The notes beneath the pieces are model-generated. The model did no database searches. It was given only the letters and a program-made list of their open reading frames with translations, and had not been told where the DNA came from. Source: Vacuolonema iberomarrocanum LEGE 07170 (GTDB taxonomy: Bacteria; Cyanobacteriota; Cyanobacteriia; Elainellales; Elainellaceae). Taken from it: a stretch of 64,000 nucleotides of DNA. The DNA lies in assembly GCA_015207365.1 (NCBI GenBank), contig JADEXA010000013.1:61652-125651 (forward strand), in the 5' to 3' direction. Both the position numbers and the translations under genes were made by a program. Position 1 is the first letter of the stretch, and every line of letters starts with the position of its first letter. Shown here piece after piece: positions 55,029 to 64,000 of the stretch.

Positions 55029-56057
55029 ATGGATATGGGCAAGCAGCGAGTCCTCTCTGGTATTCAACCCACTGGCGAACTTCACTTGGGTAACTATCTA
55101 GGCGCTATTCGTAACTGGGTAGACATTCAGCAGGACTACGACAGCTATTTGTTCATGGCAGATCTACATGCCATTACCGTGCCCCACGACCCGTCTACCC
55201 TGGGAGAAAATGCCCGCAAGGTTGCAGCCCTTTACCTGGCCAGCGGCATTAGCCTGGAACACGCGACGATTTTTCTACAATCCCATGTGTCTGCCCACAG
55301 CGAGCTGGCATGGTTGTTTACTTGCATCACGCCGCTCAACTGGCTAGAAGACATGATTCAGTTCAAAGAAAAGTCGGTGAAGCAAGGGGAGAATGTGGGA
55401 GCTGGCTTGTTGATATATCCAGCGCTAATGGCCGCAGATATTTTGCTGTACGAACCCGACAAAGTGCCGGTCGGTGAAGACCAAAAGCAGCATTTGGAGC
55501 TGACCCGCGACATTGCAGCCCGCCTCAACTATCAGTTCAGCACTGAAGAGAAGCCCATTCTCAAATTGCCCGACCCCATGATTCGAAAAGAGGGCGCACG
55601 GGTCATGAGTCTGACGGATGGCACTCGGAAAATGTCTAAGTCGGATCCATCCGAGCTGAGCCGGATTAATATGCTGGATTCCCCAGATGAGATCCGTCGC
55701 AAGATCAAGCGCTGTAAGACCGACTCTGTGCGGGGTCTATGGTTTGATGATGTCGATCGCCCGGAATGCAATAATTTGCTGACCCTCTACATGGTGCTCT
55801 CGAATCAGCGCAAAGAGACAGTGGCTGCCGAATGTGCGGATATGGGCTGGGGACAATTCAAACCATTGTTGACCGAGGCAACGATCGCTGCCCTCGAACC
55901 CATCCAAGAAAAGTATCGAAACATTACGGCAGAACCGGGTTATCTGGACTCGGTATTGCAGCAGGGCAGCGAGAAAGCAGCGGCTCTGGCTCACCAAACC
56001 CTAGCCAAGGTGAAGCAAGCGATGGGCTTTACCTTGCCGTTTCAGGTCAGCGAGTAA
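55029..56057 (+). CDS. trpS: Tryptophanyl-tRNA synthetase
   Basis: A 342-residue class I synthetase charging tRNA-Trp. QRVLSGIQPTGELHLGNYLGA contains the HIGH equivalent (HLGN), and KMSKSDPSELSRI is the KMSKS loop. MADLHAITVPHDP and VPVGEDQKQHLELTRDIA form the tryptophan and ATP pockets. Length is normal. The start at 55029 is near the family N-terminus. metF follows 44 bp downstream on the same strand, so they may form an operon. Confidence 0.97.
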   Translation: MDMGKQRVLSGIQPTGELHLGNYLGAIRNWVDIQQDYDSYLFMADLHAITVPHDPSTLGENARKVAALYLASGISLEHATIFLQSHVSAHSELAWLFTCITPLNWLEDMIQFKEKSVKQGENVGAGLLIYPALMAADILLYEPDKVPVGEDQKQHLELTRDIAARLNYQFSTEEKPILKLPDPMIRKEGARVMSLTDGTRKMSKSDPSELSRINMLDSPDEIRRKIKRCKTDSVRGLWFDDVDRPECNNLLTLYMVLSNQRKETVAAECADMGWGQFKPLLTEATIAALEPIQEKYRNITAEPGYLDSVLQQGSEKAAALAHQTLAKVKQAMGFTLPFQVSE

Positions 56058-56101
56058 GGTAAGCTGAATAGTGCTTTACCCCTTTAACCTTTCACACTGG
56101 C

Positions 56102-57031
56102 ATGGTTTCTTTTCCCCTTCTTGATTCTGCTCTTTCACGCTTGCAGCATGCCGTGCAGTCTGGAGAATTTTTGGTTACAGCAGAGGTGATGCCGCCCAAA
56201 GGAAGCGACCCCTCGCACATGCTGGAAATGGGGGCTTTGCTGAAGGACTGGGTGCATGGGGTAAATGTGACCGATGGCAGTCGTGCGGTGCTGCGCATGT
56301 CTTCGCTGGCGGCAGCAGTCATGCTACAGCAGCAAGGCATTGAGCCGGTCTACCAGGTGGCTTGTCGCGATCGCAACCGCATTGCCCTGCAAGCTGACCT
56401 GATGGGTGCACAGGCACTGGGTATCCGTAATGTGCTTGCCCTCACGGGCGATCCCGTCGCTGCGGGGGATCATCCCGAGGCCAAAGCGGTATTTGACCTG
56501 GAATCTGTCCGTCTGCTGAAGCTGATTGGCAAGCTTAATCAAGGCTGCGACTGCAACGATAAGCCCCTAACCGAGAGTTGCACCACCCTTTTCCCGGGGG
56601 CAGCGATCGATCCTCAATGTGGCAGTTGGTCCGGTCTTCAGCGACGATTTGAGCGCAAGCTAGAAGCCGGAGCGCAGTTTTTCCAGAGTCAGCTCATTTC
56701 CGATTTCGAGCGCTTAGAAAAGTTCATGGATCAAATCGCTGTTGGGTGCAATCGTCCTATTCTGGCTGGGATTTTTCTCCTCAAATCGGCTAAGAATGCG
56801 CGGTTTATCAACAAGAAGGTGCCGGGTGTGACGATTCCAGACGCCATTATCGATCGCTTGGAGCGGGCTGAAAAACCATTGGAGGAAGGCGTTGCGATCG
56901 CCGCCGAACAAGTCCAAGCTGCCCGCCAACTGTGCCAGGGTGTCCACATGATGGCTGTGCGCCGCGAAGACCTGATTCCCGATATCCTCGAACGGGCTGG
57001 GTTAGCGCCTCTACCCTTGCTTGATACTTGA
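56102..57031 (+). CDS. metF: Methylenetetrahydrofolate reductase
   Basis: A 309-residue FAD-dependent TIM-barrel enzyme reducing 5,10-methylene-THF to 5-methyl-THF for methionine synthesis. FLVTAEVMPPKGSDP (about 23-37) carries the family Glu, VNVTDGSRAV the FAD region, and NVLALTGDPVAAGD is a signature stretch. A Cys cluster CDCND/CTTLFPG (about 150-170) is found in some bacterial members. Cytosolic; it links folate metabolism with glyA in this window. Confidence 0.9.
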   Translation: MVSFPLLDSALSRLQHAVQSGEFLVTAEVMPPKGSDPSHMLEMGALLKDWVHGVNVTDGSRAVLRMSSLAAAVMLQQQGIEPVYQVACRDRNRIALQADLMGAQALGIRNVLALTGDPVAAGDHPEAKAVFDLESVRLLKLIGKLNQGCDCNDKPLTESCTTLFPGAAIDPQCGSWSGLQRRFERKLEAGAQFFQSQLISDFERLEKFMDQIAVGCNRPILAGIFLLKSAKNARFINKKVPGVTIPDAIIDRLERAEKPLEEGVAIAAEQVQAARQLCQGVHMMAVRREDLIPDILERAGLAPLPLLDT

Positions 57032-57248
57032 GTTTGCAGAACAGCTTGAGCTTGCAGAATAAGAAAGCCCCAAGGCAGAATGAACAAATGGTCGCTCATG
57101 CGGCTCTATCCCTAATTTCTGACGAGTGGTTGTCCTGATCGCTCGGCACTGAAAGCGATTCGCTTTGCTTGTTCCGTCATTTGCCGTTCGACCGTTGATC
57201 GTTCGACCGTTTGCCCCATTCCTTCACGCCTAACTTCATTTCCCGACT

Positions 57249-58238
57249 ATGCCCTCCTACCCTGGAATTTCGGCATCGGCCTTTCGCCACCCCCTCGACG
57301 CGCAAGCAGAAGATGCCCTGCGCAGCGTCCCTGGATTTGATCTGGTTGCCCGCCGATTTCTCGAATTTACCCTCGATCGCCCCCGCTACATCTACCTCAT
57401 GGCAAACGGAATTGAGGTGGGTCCTCGGCAGTATTCCAGCATTTATCAAATTTATCGAGAATGCCTGCGCGACCTAGATATCAGCCCAGAGCCAACCTTG
57501 TTTGTCTCCCAAAATCCGCTGGTCAATGCCTACGCGATTGGGCAGGAGCGTCCCTCGGTGGTGCTGACCACTGGCCTCCTCGACCTCAGTGGTTCTCAGG
57601 AATTGCGATCGGTTATCGCCCACGAGCTGGGACATCTGAAATGTGGGCATGTCATCCTGAACCAAATGGCCTATTGGGCCATGCTCGTCACGTCGGGACT
57701 GGCAGATATGACCTTTGGCGTCAGCACCCTGGTTACAACCGGGCTGCTAGTAGCCTTCTTTGAGTGGAAGCGAAAAGCAGAATTATCTGCCGATCGTGCT
57801 GCCCTGCTGGTCATGGACGAGCTGGAACCTGTGTTGAAAAACATGATGCACCTTGCTGGAGGCAGTAACCGCTACGCGAACGAGCTAAGCCTGCAGGAAT
57901 TTATTCGGCAGTCCCAACGCTATCAAGAGCTGGATCAGGATGGGCTCAATCAGGTCTACAAATTTTTTCTCTACAATAATTTTTCGCAAAATACCTTCCA
58001 GACCCATCCCTTCACCGTCGAGCGGGTGTCCTATTTGCAGACCTGGGCCAATTCCGAAGACTATCGCCAAATCCGTGCGGGGAATTATCGCCAAACGGCA
58101 GAAGGAGCGGTGGACATAGATCCCGTGCCCACGGCTGATACCGCCTCAACCGCTGGGGTAGAGGATGTGGAGCGGCTCCGGCGAGAGTTAGCAGAGTTGC
58201 AGGCAGAAATCGACCGTATCAAGCGATCGCGCTCCTAA
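57249..58238 (+). CDS. M48 family zinc metallopeptidase
   Basis: A 329-residue protein with the zinc motif HELGH (residues 125-129) in RSVIAHELGHLKCGHV and the further Glu in ELSADRAAL (about 183). Hydrophobic segments before and after the motif suggest membrane association, as in HtpX-like proteases. The C-terminal quarter is a coiled coil (ELAELQAEIDRIKRS). The role in cyanobacteria is not known; family members act in membrane protein quality control. Confidence 0.92.
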   Translation: MPSYPGISASAFRHPLDAQAEDALRSVPGFDLVARRFLEFTLDRPRYIYLMANGIEVGPRQYSSIYQIYRECLRDLDISPEPTLFVSQNPLVNAYAIGQERPSVVLTTGLLDLSGSQELRSVIAHELGHLKCGHVILNQMAYWAMLVTSGLADMTFGVSTLVTTGLLVAFFEWKRKAELSADRAALLVMDELEPVLKNMMHLAGGSNRYANELSLQEFIRQSQRYQELDQDGLNQVYKFFLYNNFSQNTFQTHPFTVERVSYLQTWANSEDYRQIRAGNYRQTAEGAVDIDPVPTADTASTAGVEDVERLRRELAELQAEIDRIKRSRS

Positions 58239-58419
58239 CCGCCTAGCCCTCAAGCTAAACATACGGCTATACAACGAGAGCAAAGAGTACCCTGTTTGGG
58301 GACTGTTGCGGAATGGAAAGGGTTGCCATAGTAGATTCAGGTGGCAAGCGCGGGGTTTAGCCCCCAGATCCACGCTCCTTCGCTTGTTTTGACCCATTCA
58401 CCGTGCAGGTTCAACTCTG

Positions 58420-58953
58420 ATGGCTAAGTCCGCTTCCTCTACTAAAGCCCCCCGCACACAGGCTCAGCCCAAGCAACAAACTCACTCCGAAACTCGGGCT
58501 CGCTACACACTGGGGCCTGTGAGCTTCGAATTATCGGATTTTCGTATCCAGGGTACCGCAGACGACCTCTCTGTGCCCTCTCCAGAGCAGTCCCCCTCCA
58601 TCATTGCGGAAGATGAGATTTTTCTGGCAACCCTAAACATCCGGTTCAACAAAAGCCCACGTTCGGCATTGTTGATGTGCCTCGGAACGCAGATTATCGT
58701 GAATCTTCACTTTGAAGGGCAAGGTCGCCAAACATCAGAGTTGGATATGGCGGCAATAATCGTCACTCAAAAGGGCGAGTTTGCTTACGCGGTGGAGCTG
58801 GAAGGACTCCCCAGCGATCTTGAGATGCACCCTGGATTGTATGAAGTATCAGCTACGGTCGAGGTTGGCTCGGCAGAGCATGAGTGCAGCCCATTTGTCC
58901 TGGGGTACGGCTACATGTCCGACCTGTTGTTGCAAGTCCATCCCGCTATCTAG
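58420..58953 (+). CDS. Beta-rich hypothetical protein
   Basis: A 177-residue protein. The first about 30 residues are basic and low complexity (MAKSASSTKAPRTQAQPKQQ); the rest is beta-rich (YTLGPVSFELSDFRIQG, IFLATLNIRFNKS, EVSATVEVGSAEHEC) and could be an immunoglobulin-like sandwich. No signal peptide. Family and function unknown. A terminator follows at 59124. Confidence 0.65.
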   Translation: MAKSASSTKAPRTQAQPKQQTHSETRARYTLGPVSFELSDFRIQGTADDLSVPSPEQSPSIIAEDEIFLATLNIRFNKSPRSALLMCLGTQIIVNLHFEGQGRQTSELDMAAIIVTQKGEFAYAVELEGLPSDLEMHPGLYEVSATVEVGSAEHECSPFVLGYGYMSDLLLQVHPAI

Positions 58954-59519
58954 CGTTCCTTGAGGGCGATTCCAAGTCTTGATCGTTTCCTACGACACAA
59001 CGCTATCCCTTTCCGCTTTCTCCGCCATGCGTTGATAGGGTCAGAGTTCCTGATGAAATAGGAGCCATTGTTGGCCTCCTACGTCGCGTTGCGTTTCGAC
59101 TATTTCTGATGTGTGTAGCTCAGCCGCTGGCAGGTTTCTGGAGTCCTGTCAGCGGTTTTTCTTTGGACACTGAAAGAGGTCTGCACGGCTTCATCTTCAC
59201 CCGCCGTAGCCCATCTCATTGGCTCAGGAGCGATGGTCGTTTACATTTCTTCGCATATCCTGAGGCAACCCTCATGTATTCTGAAAAACCAAACTTTGCT
59301 GTCAGCAGGGCGATCGCTCCCAATACAAGCTCATCCCATAACGCTGCCCAAGGTACGATGGCTCTGGCTGTTGTCTTGGGCACTATTGGCACAAGCGAAC
59401 GTGAACCCATTGTTTGTGCTTTTTTTATTCCCCGTCTGGGTAAAGGTTAAAGCTGGGTAGATGGGCGATCGCCTCATGACTTCGCAGCTTATCTGTTCTG
59501 TCGTCACCATTCAATTTTT
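58954..59519. other. Intergenic with terminator, no supported gene
   Basis: About 565 bp. Frames of 113 and 75 codons at 59109-59460 overlap each other in different frames; neither has a ribosome binding site or a family match. A terminator lies at 59124-59163. Confidence 0.4.
59124..59163 (+). terminator. Factor-independent terminator
   Basis: CCGCTGGCAGG (59124-59134) pairs with CCTGTCAGCGG (59145-59155; one G-T pair), loop TTTCTGGAGT, followed by TTTTTCTTT. It probably ends the transcript from the gene at 58420, 170 bp after its stop. Confidence 0.8.
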
Positions 59520-59828
59520 ATGGAACTTGCTCGTAATTCTCGTCCGGTTCGTGGATTCATCCGTCACAAAGCCAAGGTGCAGATCCTGGAGAGCCAAGAC
59601 ATGGACGATGTTTGTCCAACGGTTGATGAAGATCTGATTCGAGAATTAACTACAACCCTACTGACATCGGAACGGGGTGATGCGGCTTATCGGAGCTATC
59701 CCGATCGCGAAACCGCTGATGCGGTTGAAAATCAGTTTGCCACTGAAATTGCCGAAGCCTATCAGCGCATTAAGCAGCAAGCCGCGAGTGCAGCTGTCCA
59801 GCGGCTCAATCAACTATTCAATGGGTAA
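59520..59828 (+). CDS. Small cyanobacterial hypothetical protein
   Basis: A 102-residue soluble protein: basic N-terminus (MELARNSRPVRGFIRHKAKV), then acidic and helical (DLIRELTTTLLTSERGDAAY and EIAEAYQRIKQQAASAAVQ). No domain recognised. The TAA stop at 59826-59828 overlaps the first base of a family 2 element. Confidence 0.65.
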   Translation: MELARNSRPVRGFIRHKAKVQILESQDMDDVCPTVDEDLIRELTTTLLTSERGDAAYRSYPDRETADAVENQFATEIAEAYQRIKQQAASAAVQRLNQLFNG

Positions 59829-59930
59829 TATCAAATCCGGTTGAAGAACCCAAATATCGTTTTGACCCGCTGCACTGCAGCGGGTCAAAACGATATTTGG
59901 GTTTTACGGCGGTTTAACCGGATTTGATAT
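59828..59930. repeat. Family 2 palindromic element, copy C
   Basis: ATATCAAATCCGGTTGAAG to ACCGGATTTGATAT, 103 bp, core CCCAAATATCGTTTTGACC around a short loop. Starts on the last base of the stop codon of the preceding gene. Confidence 0.85.
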
Positions 59931-59962
59931 AAGTTTGCAGCGCGTTCTGCTTTGCCGCTTGT

Positions 59963-61328
59963 CTAACGTGACGAGGTGTCCTGTGGGTTTTGAGAGGGAA
60001 CGAGTAACCCGATCAGAGCTAAGGGCAGTGCCGCGCAAAGGTACAGCCCAAACTGGTAGCTACCAAAAAGAGCCTTGAAGATGGCTAGCAGCGATGGCCC
60101 CAGAGCGCTGGCAATCACGATTGTCATCATCTCAACACCGGAGATGGCTCCCAAGTGCCGCCGCCCAAAGTAGCGAGGCATCGTGACCGTAGAGAGGGTG
60201 CCAAAGCATCCGCCGCTGATGCCCAGTCCTGCAGTGGCGACGAACCGTAGCCACTGCACATCAAGATGTGCCATGCCGATGATGCCGATCGCCTCAAACA
60301 GCATCATGCCAATGTAAATGGCCTTCAATTTGGCGCGATCGGAGAGAATGCCGACGAGATAGCCTGTCAGGGTAGAAAAGAGGGCAATGGGTAGAAACAG
60401 AGCAACCGTTTGCTTTTGCGGTAATCCTGCAGTGGCTCCAATATCGACAATGTGGAAGGTAATGCCTGTAATGGACAGGGCTTGAGACGCAAGCGCCAGG
60501 GTCGCTGCCCAAAACACAAGCGTGCGCAGTGCTTCGGCGCGAGTGAAGTCGCGCGGGGTAGCTCGATGACGCAGCGTTGGTTGGGGTGTGGTGGGAGGTG
60601 TTGAGCTGGTTGTTGGGCTAGAGGCGGGTGCAGCGCTGAGGGAGGCGTCGGGCGATCGCCCATCCATAACCAGACCACATTCTTCGGGGTTGTCGCGGAG
60701 AAATAGCCAGCCAATTGTTCCCATGCCAATGCCCACCAGTGCGGCTAGACAAAGCCATGCTCCCCGCCAGCCGAGTGCATCAATGAAAAAGCTGAGGAGT
60801 AGTGGAGCCGCCGAAAAGCCAAACGACACGAAAATACCTGCCGTGCCCGATACCATGCCGCGCTTCTGATCGAACCATTTGCCGAGGGCCGTGCGGCTGA
60901 CGAGCGTGAGCATTCCCTGTCCACTGAAGCGCAGACTGACGAAACCCAGGCACAGTATGAGGAATGCAGTAGGAATAGCGGACGCAAGGGACAGACTGGT
61001 ACTGATCCACTGAGCCAGGCGTCAAATACACCAGCGTCAACGCCAGCCAAAACGAGGCGCCAACCACGACCATCCGCGTGCCAAACCGATCGATAAACAC
61101 GCCTCCGAAGGGTAGCAATAGGCCGCTGGTGAGCGTACCGATGAGATAGGCATTGCTAAGAGCCAACCGCGATAAACCTGTTGCCGAAATGAGGGGATCG
61201 GTAAAAACGCTAACCCCGGCGGTCTGCCCCGGAAGACTCATCAGAACACCAAGAATGGCCACGACCAAAATGACCCAACCATAAAATATCGGTACCCTTT
61301 GCGGCTGAAAGGGAAAATTGGGTTGCAT
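59963..61328 (-). pseudogene. MFS transporter, one-base frameshift
   Basis: Two frames together form one MFS (OFA/OxlT-like) transporter of about 12 membrane helices. The N-terminal piece starts at the Met at 61328 ([20 protein letters not shown]) and includes [16 protein letters not shown]. Near 61015-61022, after LTLVYLTP, the frame must shift by one base to read [18 protein letters not shown] and continue to [19 protein letters not shown] and the end at 59963. There is no homopolymer at the site. It could be a real mutation or an assembly error. If functional, the substrate is probably a small organic anion. Confidence 0.8.
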
Positions 61329-61601
61329 GATGGGAGTTTGATTGAAGCGATGCAGGGCGGCCTTGAGGGGAACCAATGCTCCAGAGAGGGAAAGATGACG
61401 CAAGCTTGAAGTACCTGTGGGTGGGCGATCGCCCAGTGCATGAAAATCTGAGGACGATGGTCTTGCCACCTCCTCTGTGAGTGTGCCACGATTTCCCAAA
61501 ACTGACTTGGTGAGTCTGGCTTGAGACTATTGATCCTGTCGACCGCCTCTAAAGCCAGACCCACTTTGCTGGAGCGTGCATTCAGGTTAGGTCATACCTT
61601 T

Positions 61602-61696
61602 ATATCAACTCCGGTTGAAGGACCTAAATATCGTTTGTGCCCGCTGCAACGCAGCGGGCACAAACGATATTTAGGTCCTTCAACCGGAGTTGATAT
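61602..61696. repeat. Family 2 palindromic element, copy D (perfect 46-bp stem)
   Basis: A perfect palindrome: 46 bp from ATATCAACTCCGGTTG to CCGCTGC, loop AAC, and its exact complement. It ends at the stop codon of the Omp85-type gene (TAA complement at 61696-61698). Confidence 0.85.
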
Positions 61697-63315
61697 TAGA
61701 AGCGATCGCCAAAGGTGAAGATGAAATCCACATCTCCATCATCAGAAATACCCAGCTCGATGCGGTTGTAGAGGCTACCTAAAATGGTGTGTAGCCCCAC
61801 CCCAAAGCCAAAGCCATCTCCAGGTTTGTCGCGTGCTTCAGCGGGTTCCCCAATGACCTCATCAGCCGTGCCAAAATCAGTGGCAAACTCTGTGAAGAGC
61901 GCCCCTCGCAAGAAAACGGGGCGGTTGCGGAACTGGAACTGGGCGACTGGAAAGCGGTACTCGGCTGTTGCCTGGAGGAAACTGGAGGCCGTGCTGATTT
62001 CGCCGCCAGAATAGCCCCGCACGGAACTGCGGCCGCCAAGGTTGAATCCTTCGTAGGACGGCACATCCCCCAACCCAATGCCTCCCTGCACATTCAGGAT
62101 GAGGACGCGCGGCCCTTCATCAAACCGGAATAGGGGCAACGGCAGATATTCAGTGTAGTTGCCCACAATTTGGGTGTAGGCATTGGATTCATCTCCCAGG
62201 TTAAAGCCCTGGTTTACCCCAAAGCGCAGGACGTTGCCATCTACTGTCAGGGCCGGGGTCGGGCGTACCCGATTATCCAGAACCGCAAGAAAATTCAGCG
62301 TCAGCAAGTCATCGATGCCATCGGAGTCTACGGTTAACGCGTTGCCTTCCTCATCTTCGGCAAACACGTCACTGGTGAACATGTCGTCGCGCACCGATAC
62401 CCGCTGATAGGTCAGGCCGATCGCCGACTCAAAATTATCTGCAAAGGGCAAGTAATATTCCACACCTGCTCCCAAGCGGTGAATCCAGGGCGTTTCGCCG
62501 TTGGGCAAATCGACGTCATCATCGCCAAAGCGATAGGCACCAAGAAAGGAGCGCTGGTTGAAGATGTTGGCTCCAAAGCCAGAGCGCGGATTTTCAGATG
62601 CGCTGATAAAACCCAAATCGAAGGCGAAAATACTTTCTCCCCCTTCTACCACTAGGCCGAGATGAGAATTTTCACCCAGGGGAACGATGACGCTGCCAAG
62701 AATAGCCAATCCACCGGATTTGATGGAGGTGGTGACCGCACGGCGGCGCAAAGCCCCTTGTAGCGACGTTGGCTCCGTCAGCCAATTGAACAGCGAAAAG
62801 GTAATCGAGTCGGTTCCTTCTCTGGGGTCTTGAATGAGGGCGGGAGGTCGGGCATTAGCTGGGCCTGTGGGTTGAGCCTGTGCCAGTTCGCGAACTGTTG
62901 CCGCGATCGCCAATCCTACCTCATCCAATTGTTCCTGCCGGCCCAAATCGTTTGCGGAGGTCGAGGCGGACGTGGTCAGAAATTCGGCCAGCGTTGTTGC
63001 TTCAGTTTCAGGTGATGCCTGGGCAACGACTGATGGTTCGGGTTCAGTGGTCGCAGTTGTTGGGCTGTCGGTTGGGTGGATCGAGGCTTCCAGCTTGCTC
63101 GTGACGACACTCCTTTGAGGCTCGGAGTTGACATGCGCTGTCGGAGCGATCGCCGCTGCCGGGTCGATCGCCATACTCGGCTGGGGCGTCTGCAAGAACT
63201 GTTTTGCTGCTTCCTCCATCGGAGTGGCGATCGCTCTCGCCGTACTCATGCCCATCGCCCCGCAGGTCAGCAGCAGCAAAAACGCCAGGCGCGATGCAAA
63301 AACTCTCTGATTCAT
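61696..63315 (-). CDS. Omp85 (BamA/TamA)-type outer-membrane barrel without visible POTRA domains
   Basis: A 539-residue exported protein. A signal peptide (about 1-28, LAFLLLLTCGAMGMSTARA) precedes a long Pro/Thr/Ser/Glu-rich stretch (about 30-150) with no POTRA-like domains. The beta-barrel domain (about 175-539) has the family VRGY motif in GGRSSVRGYSGGEIS and ends with FIFTFGDRF, a C-terminal aromatic as in outer-membrane proteins. It is probably a paralogue of the assembly or secretion factors that has lost POTRA repeats. Function inferred from fold only. Confidence 0.85.
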   Translation of the reverse strand: MNQRVFASRLAFLLLLTCGAMGMSTARAIATPMEEAAKQFLQTPQPSMAIDPAAAIAPTAHVNSEPQRSVVTSKLEASIHPTDSPTTATTEPEPSVVAQASPETEATTLAEFLTTSASTSANDLGRQEQLDEVGLAIAATVRELAQAQPTGPANARPPALIQDPREGTDSITFSLFNWLTEPTSLQGALRRRAVTTSIKSGGLAILGSVIVPLGENSHLGLVVEGGESIFAFDLGFISASENPRSGFGANIFNQRSFLGAYRFGDDDVDLPNGETPWIHRLGAGVEYYLPFADNFESAIGLTYQRVSVRDDMFTSDVFAEDEEGNALTVDSDGIDDLLTLNFLAVLDNRVRPTPALTVDGNVLRFGVNQGFNLGDESNAYTQIVGNYTEYLPLPLFRFDEGPRVLILNVQGGIGLGDVPSYEGFNLGGRSSVRGYSGGEISTASSFLQATAEYRFPVAQFQFRNRPVFLRGALFTEFATDFGTADEVIGEPAEARDKPGDGFGFGVGLHTILGSLYNRIELGISDDGDVDFIFTFGDRF

Positions 63316-63676
63316 AATTTTTACTCTCTCACACAGGTGATCATCCCACGTTTTGACCCGGCCTCAGTTACGGAAACTCGTCACCGAGCACACGAGCCGA
63401 GCAGATTCAACAGGAAGTGCGAATTTAATTCATAAAAATCTTTTGGAAACAGGCAAAGATGCCCATCCCCATGCTTCAAATTCCCCCCAAATCTAGTCGA
63501 TAGGGCGCTGCATGTCACGCTAATTGGGAAAGTCTTAATCTAGTGTTCTGCCGTGAGTATCACTAGATGTGTTGCTCCTTACGCTCACAATTTCAACTTA
63601 GCTGTGAGGGGCGATCGCCTTTCTATTTGTTGCGATCAGAAAAAATATTCTCTCAATCAGCAATGCCGATCAACCA
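63316..63676. other. Intergenic with a family 4 half-element
   Basis: About 360 bp. It should hold the promoter of the Omp85-type gene. The end CTCTCAATCAGCAATGCC near 63650 matches the right end of the family 4 elements. No gene seen. Confidence 0.4.
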
Positions 63677-63968
63677 CTAGGGTGGGGACAGATCGATCGC
63701 CCCGGCCTGACAATCCCTGAGCCATAGTTCAATCCCTTGAGCAACCACACCATACGTGTTATCCCGTGGTTCCGATAGCAACGCTCCGCTAGGATACTCG
63801 TCCAGGATGGTTTGCATGAAAACGACCTGCCAACCCACTGTTTCTGTAAGGGTGAGGAACAACTGATGGTGAGCCTGAATTTGGGCAAAGCCGCTGAGGC
63901 CATATTGCCGCTCCAGCGTCGTGAAGAAGACCTGCTGGACGGCGGAGTCTGGATCGATGGGGTTGGGC
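63677..63968 (-). CDS. Truncated hypothetical protein at contig end
   Basis: The genuine frame covers about 97 residues (PNPIDPDSAVQQVFFTTLERQYG to DCQAGAIDLSPP) and is cut at 63968 by adapter sequence, so its start is missing. The first six residues of the apparent ORF (MYIRDR) are encoded by adapter and are not real. The remaining residues look like a soluble helical protein (AQIQAHHQLFLTLTETVGW). Family unknown. Confidence 0.6.
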
Positions 63969-64000
63969 CTGTCTCTTATATACATCTTACGCTTCCGGCG
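63969..64000. other. Sequencing adapter (Nextera/Tn5 mosaic end), not genomic
   Basis: CTGTCTCTTATATACATCT matches the Tn5 mosaic end CTGTCTCTTATACACATCT in 18 of 19 bases, and the following TACGCTTCCGGCG resembles the read-1 adapter GACGCTGCCGACG. Overall 28 of 32 bases agree. The contig end is artificial here. Confidence 0.93.

Noticed and set aside
59109..59460. Overlapping frames with a hydrophobic end, considered as a small photosystem subunit
   Set aside because: Two frames compete, no ribosome binding site, and neither matches known Psb, Psa or Pet peptides.

Overview
The window is cyanobacterial chromosome from the last 64 kb of a contig. The palindrome GCGATCGC (HIP1) recurs throughout. 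The gene set includes a phycobilisome-fold protein, a CpcT/CpeT bilin lyase, MenF and MenA for phylloquinone, Tic20, Ycf23/DUF561, a thylakoid-anchored type of valyl-tRNA synthetase (CAAD domain) and DUF3370/DUF4126 proteins, all typical of Cyanobacteria. I cannot name the genus from sequence alone. The last 32 bases (63969-64000) are almost certainly Illumina/Nextera adapter, so true genomic sequence stops near 63968. LAYOUT. 1-6968: end of an M50 site-2 protease, a coiled-coil protein, threonine synthase, three small conserved proteins including an untracked 41-residue membrane peptide, a VOC protein, and an ATGA-coupled pair of M16 peptidases. 7375-14616: an AT-rich island in which I saw no HIP1 site. 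It holds two adjacent minus-strand genes (1516 and about 539 aa), each with a STAND/AAA-type P-loop ATPase, followed by the wreck of an IS1-family transposase. It is the best candidate for an undescribed, probably conflict-related system. 15137-28701: MlaE-type permease, DoxX protein, phycobilisome-like protein, glutaredoxin, ABC-2 permease, tRNA-Met(CAT), lipoprotein, glyA, Tic20, FAH-family hydrolase, rpsF, a decayed thioredoxin-reductase-like gene and a coiled-coil protein. 28929-34130: a minus-strand surface-polysaccharide cluster of three glycosyltransferases and one unknown. 34279-52290: Uma2 protein, valS, PrxQ-like peroxiredoxin, tRNA-Glu, divergent menF/menA, ycf23, cpcT, ppk, TPR protein, DUF3370. 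53193-63968: DUF4126, trpS, metF, an M48 protease, two hypotheticals, a frameshifted MFS transporter, an Omp85-type barrel and a truncated gene at the contig end. REPEATS. Short non-autonomous palindromic elements are unusually visible. A 102-103 bp element (family 1) occurs four times, always between TA dinucleotides, once inserted inside a copy of a second element. The second element (family 2, about 95-104 bp) occurs four times, each time at or within 13 bp of a stop codon. Two further palindromic families (3 and 4) are present. Coordinates of starts were adjusted where a Shine-Dalgarno sequence or family conservation argued for it; these choices are stated in each entry.
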